Shown here piece by piece: positions 4,811-7,676 of a DNA stretch of 7,676 bases (the first letter of the stretch is position 1; every line of letters starts with the position of its first letter). The stretch covers positions 1 to 7,676 of the forward strand of contig CAMLRG010000234.1 in NCBI GenBank assembly GCA_946482335.1, given 5' to 3'. A program made the translations under genes and the position numbers. Source of the stretch: an uncultured Duganella sp. Lineage in GTDB: Bacteria > Pseudomonadota > Gammaproteobacteria > Burkholderiales > Burkholderiaceae. The notes beneath the pieces are model-generated. The model was given only the letters and a program-made list of their open reading frames with translations. It searched no databases and was not told the origin of the DNA.

Positions 4811-7676
4811 ATGAACGCACCAGCTCAAATCCAAGCCCTGCTTGCCGAATCGCCCGATGGTCACGCCCCAACCCGCTTGCGGGAAATTCCGTACAACTAC
4901 ACCTCCTTCTCCGATCGCGAAATCGTGATCCGCCTGCTGGGCGAAGAGTCGTGGGCCTTGTTGGACGAACTGCGGGCATCCCGCCAGACCGGCCGTTCCG
5001 CGCGCATGCTGTATGAGGTGCTGGGCGATATCTGGGTGGTACGCCGCAATCCTTACCTGCAGGACGACCTGCTGGACAACCCGAAGCGCCGCCAGGCCCT
5101 GATCGACGCCTTGCAGCACCGCCTGACCGAGGTGGACAAGCGCCGCACCGCGGACGATGCCGCCGATGCGGAGTCGCAGAAGCGCAGCGGCAATGTCGAA
5201 AAGCTGCTGCGCGCCGCCAGCAAGGCAGTGGCCGACTTCGGCGAAGAATTCCGCCAGATGTACGACCTGCGCAAGCGCACCCAGAAAGTCCTGGGCAAGT
5301 ACACCGAGAAGCACAATATCTGCTTCGATGGCATGAAGCGCATCACCCACGTGACCGACGCCACCGACTGGCGCGTGGAGTATCCGTTCGTGGTGCTGAC
5401 CCCGGACAGTGAAGACGAGATGGCCGGCCTGGTGAAAGGCTGTATCGAACTTGGCCTGACCATCATCCCGCGCGGCGGCGGCACCGGCTACACCGGCGGC
5501 GCGATCCCGCTGACGCCGTTGTCGGCCGTGATCAACACCGAAAAGCTGCTCAAGCTGGGCGCGGTGGAAATGAAGGTGCTGCCGGGCGTGGACCGCGAAT
5601 ACGCGACCATCCACTCGGAAGCCGGCGTCATCACCAACAAGGTCAGCGAAGCGGCCGAGAAGGCCGGCTTCGTGTTCGCGGTCGACCCGACCTCGGCCCA
5701 TGCTTCCTGCATCGGCGGCAATATCGCCATGAACGCGGGCGGCAAGAAGGCCGTGCTGTGGGGCACCGCGCTGGACAACCTGGCTTCCTGGCGCATGGTC
5801 GACCCCAACGGCGACTGGCTGGAAGTGACGCGCCTGGACCACAACCTGTCCAAGATCCACGACACGCCGCTGGCCCGCTTCAAGCTGGAATGGACGCACC
5901 CGAACGCGCGCGGTGAGTCCAAAGGCGAACCGTTCAGGACCGAAATCCTGGAGATCGAAGGCCGCAAGTTCCGCAAGGAAGGCTTGGGCAAGGACGTCAC
6001 CGACAAGTTCCTGGCCGGCCTGCCGGGCGTGCAGAAAGAGGGCACAGATGGCCTGATCACGTCCGCGCGCTGGATCCTGCACAAGATGCCGAAGTTCACG
6101 CGCACCGTCTGCCTGGAATTCTTTGGCCAGGCGCGCGACGCCATCCCGTCGATCGTGGAGATCAAGGATTACCTCGACTCGCTGCCGGCCAAGGGCGAAC
6201 AATTCAAGACCCTGCGCCTGGCCGGCCTGGAGCATTTGGACGAGCGCTACCTGCGCGCAGTGGGCTATGCCACCAAGTCCAAGCGCGGCGTGCTGCCGAA
6301 GATGGCGCTGTTCGGCGATATCGTCGGCGACGATGAAGATGCCGTGGCCATGGCCGCGTCGGAAGTGGTGCGCCTGGCGAATACCCGCGTCGGCGAAGGC
6401 TTCGTGGCCGTGAGCCCGGAAGCGCGCAAGAAATTCTGGCTGGACCGCGCCCGCACCGCGGCCATCGCGAAGCACACCAACGCCTTCAAGATCAACGAAG
6501 ACGTGGTGATCCCGCTCAACCGCATGGGCGAGTACACCGACGGCATCGAGCGCATCAACATCGAGCTGTCGATCAAGAACAAGCTGCAGCTGGCGGAAGA
6601 ATTGCGCGCCTTCCTGGCCGCCGACCGGCTCCCGCTCGGCAAGAGCGACGATGCCAGCGACGACAAGGTCGGCTACGCGGAAATGCTGGGCGACCGCCAG
6701 GCGCAGGCGCTGGCGCTGCTGGACCAGGTGCATGCACGCTGGTCCTTCATCCTGGCCAACCTGGACAAACCGCTGGCCGAGGTGCGCGCCGCGCTGCTGG
6801 CGCTGGGCCTGGAGCACCTGGCGGGCGCGCTGGACGACCGCCTGCAGCACCAGCCGCAAGCCACCTTGTTCGACGTGGCGCAGGACCGCACCGTGCGCAT
6901 CAGCTGGAAGCAGGAGATCCGCGCCCAGCTGCGCCAGATTTTCAATGGCGGTGCCTACAAGCAGATCCTCGACGAAGCGACCGCGATCCACAAGCGCGTG
7001 CTGCACGGCCGTGTATTCGTCGCGCTGCACATGCATGCGGGCGACGGCAACGTGCACACCAACCTGCCGGTCAATTCGGACCATTATGAAATGCTGCAGG
7101 ATGCGCACAAGGCCGTGGCGCGCATCATGAAGCTGGCCCGCTCGCTGAACGGCGTGATCTCGGGCGAACACGGCATCGGCATCACCAAGCTGGAATTCCT
7201 GACCGACGACGAGATTGGCGAATTCCGTGAGTACAAGAAGCGCGTCGACCCGGAAGGCCGCTTCAACAAAGGCAAACTGCTCAACTTGCCGGGCATGGAT
7301 GCCACGCTGCTGAATGCCTACACGCCGTCGTTCGGGCTGATGGGCCACGAGTCGCTGATCATGCAGCAAAGCGATATCGGCGAGATTGCCAACAGCGTCA
7401 AGGACTGCCTGCGCTGCGGCAAGTGCAAACCGGTGTGTTCGACCCACGTGCCGCGCGCCAACCTGCTGTATTCGCCGCGCGACAAGATCCTGGCCACCTC
7501 TTCGCTGATCGAAGCCTTCCTGTACGAAGAGCAGACCCGCCGCGGCATCTCGATCCGTCACTGGGAGGAGTTCGAAGACGTGGCCGACCACTGCACGGTG
7601 TGCCACAAGTGCGAATCGCCGTGCCCGGTGAATATCGACTTCGGCGATGTGTCGATGAATATGCGCAACCTGCTGC
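4811..7676 (+). CDS. Large FAD-linked oxidoreductase with DUF3683 and Fe-S domains (C-terminus beyond window)
   Basis: Open from ATG 4811 to the right edge: 955 residues seen. Betaproteobacterial relatives I recall exceed 1,200 residues, so several hundred are probably missing. The N-terminal region with [20 protein letters not shown] (24-43) is the DUF3683-type module. Next is a PCMH/VAO-type FAD domain with the loop [10 protein letters not shown] (221-230). The FAD-oxidase C-terminal domain has [10 protein letters not shown] (740-749) and [10 protein letters not shown] (781-790), the metal and substrate-side motifs of GlcD and D-lactate dehydrogenases. Two cysteine clusters follow, C866-C869-C872-C876 and C928-C931-C934-C938-P, typical of two 4Fe-4S clusters as in GlcF. 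It therefore probably oxidises a D-2-hydroxyacid (lactate, glycolate, 2-hydroxyglutarate class) and passes electrons through Fe-S centres, likely toward the respiratory chain; the substrate is not determinable here. No Shine-Dalgarno precedes the ATG; in-frame alternatives upstream are lacking. No frameshift is seen. Confidence 0.93.
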   Translation, partial: MNAPAQIQALLAESPDGHAPTRLREIPYNYTSFSDREIVIRLLGEESWALLDELRASRQTGRSARMLYEVLGDIWVVRRNPYLQDDLLDNPKRRQALIDALQHRLTEVDKRRTADDAADAESQKRSGNVEKLLRAASKAVADFGEEFRQMYDLRKRTQKVLGKYTEKHNICFDGMKRITHVTDATDWRVEYPFVVLTPDSEDEMAGLVKGCIELGLTIIPRGGGTGYTGGAIPLTPLSAVINTEKLLKLGAVEMKVLPGVDREYATIHSEAGVITNKVSEAAEKAGFVFAVDPTSAHASCIGGNIAMNAGGKKAVLWGTALDNLASWRMVDPNGDWLEVTRLDHNLSKIHDTPLARFKLEWTHPNARGESKGEPFRTEILEIEGRKFRKEGLGKDVTDKFLAGLPGVQKEGTDGLITSARWILHKMPKFTRTVCLEFFGQARDAIPSIVEIKDYLDSLPAKGEQFKTLRLAGLEHLDERYLRAVGYATKSKRGVLPKMALFGDIVGDDEDAVAMAASEVVRLANTRVGEGFVAVSPEARKKFWLDRARTAAIAKHTNAFKINEDVVIPLNRMGEYTDGIERINIELSIKNKLQLAEELRAFLAADRLPLGKSDDASDDKVGYAEMLGDRQAQALALLDQVHARWSFILANLDKPLAEVRAALLALGLEHLAGALDDRLQHQPQATLFDVAQDRTVRISWKQEIRAQLRQIFNGGAYKQILDEATAIHKRVLHGRVFVALHMHAGDGNVHTNLPVNSDHYEMLQDAHKAVARIMKLARSLNGVISGEHGIGITKLEFLTDDEIGEFREYKKRVDPEGRFNKGKLLNLPGMDATLLNAYTPSFGLMGHESLIMQQSDIGEIANSVKDCLRCGKCKPVCSTHVPRANLLYSPRDKILATSSLIEAFLYEEQTRRGISIRHWEEFEDVADHCTVCHKCESPCPVNIDFGDVSMNMRNLL

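Noticed and set aside
4774..5016. 80-codon plus-strand frame starting before the flavoprotein ATG
   Set aside because: It is out of frame with, and mostly inside, the confidently called flavoprotein gene, and its product has no recognisable features.
4790..7606. A 938-codon open frame on the minus strand opposite the flavoprotein gene
   Set aside because: It is a shadow: the plus-strand protein carries clear family motifs throughout. The antisense product is a His/Gln/Arg/Val-rich mixture with no recognisable domain, as expected when GC-rich codons are read on the opposite strand.

Overview
The window looks like chromosomal core DNA from a high-GC betaproteobacterium, most likely Burkholderiales and probably the family Oxalobacteraceae (Massilia/Duganella/Janthinobacterium-like). 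The reasons are the short HPr kinase/phosphorylase next to PtsN, the long unimodular-type QueF, an ilvA gene beside a giant DUF3683-type flavoprotein, and a repeat built on GGGTCAGACCC, a type I associate with that family. The taxonomic call rests on recalled protein similarity, not on a search.

Layout. Four genes lie on the minus strand over the left half; transcription runs right to left in the order ilvA (2436-3968), queF (1487-2317), ptsN (909-1391), hprK (1-905, C-terminus cut by the window edge). Two genes lie on the plus strand on the right: a YqaA-family membrane protein (4106-4600) and the first 955 residues of a large FAD and iron-sulfur oxidoreductase (4811-7676, cut at the right edge). 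The divergent intergenic region 3969-4105 separates the two groups. No stretch longer than 300 bases lacks a gene. The longest gap, 4601-4810, carries candidate promoter and operator palindromes and a leader stem-loop.

Roles. PtsN and HprK belong to the nitrogen-type regulatory phosphotransferase system: HprK phosphorylates or dephosphorylates HPr on a serine, and PtsN is the terminal phosphate acceptor. QueF makes the queuosine precursor preQ1. IlvA commits threonine to isoleucine synthesis. The YqaA protein is a small VTT/DedA-like membrane protein of unknown substrate. The flavoprotein resembles D-2-hydroxyacid dehydrogenases (GlcD-like) fused to an iron-sulfur domain (GlcF-like).

The main non-coding interest is at the gene borders. 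The whole ilvA-queF gap is a REP/BIME-like element of inverted GGGTCAGACCC-containing units. It contributes two bases of the ilvA stop codon and forms a 14-bp hairpin that ends directly against the queF ATG. Upstream of ilvA a 24-codon, Leu/Thr/Val/Ile-rich reading frame ends in an ATGA overlap with the ilvA start. A palindromic ATTATAAT could serve as a two-way -10 element, and on the plus side would give an almost leaderless yqaA message. I see no CRISPR array, prophage, insertion sequence, tRNA or rRNA gene, and no evidence of a wholly new multi-gene system.
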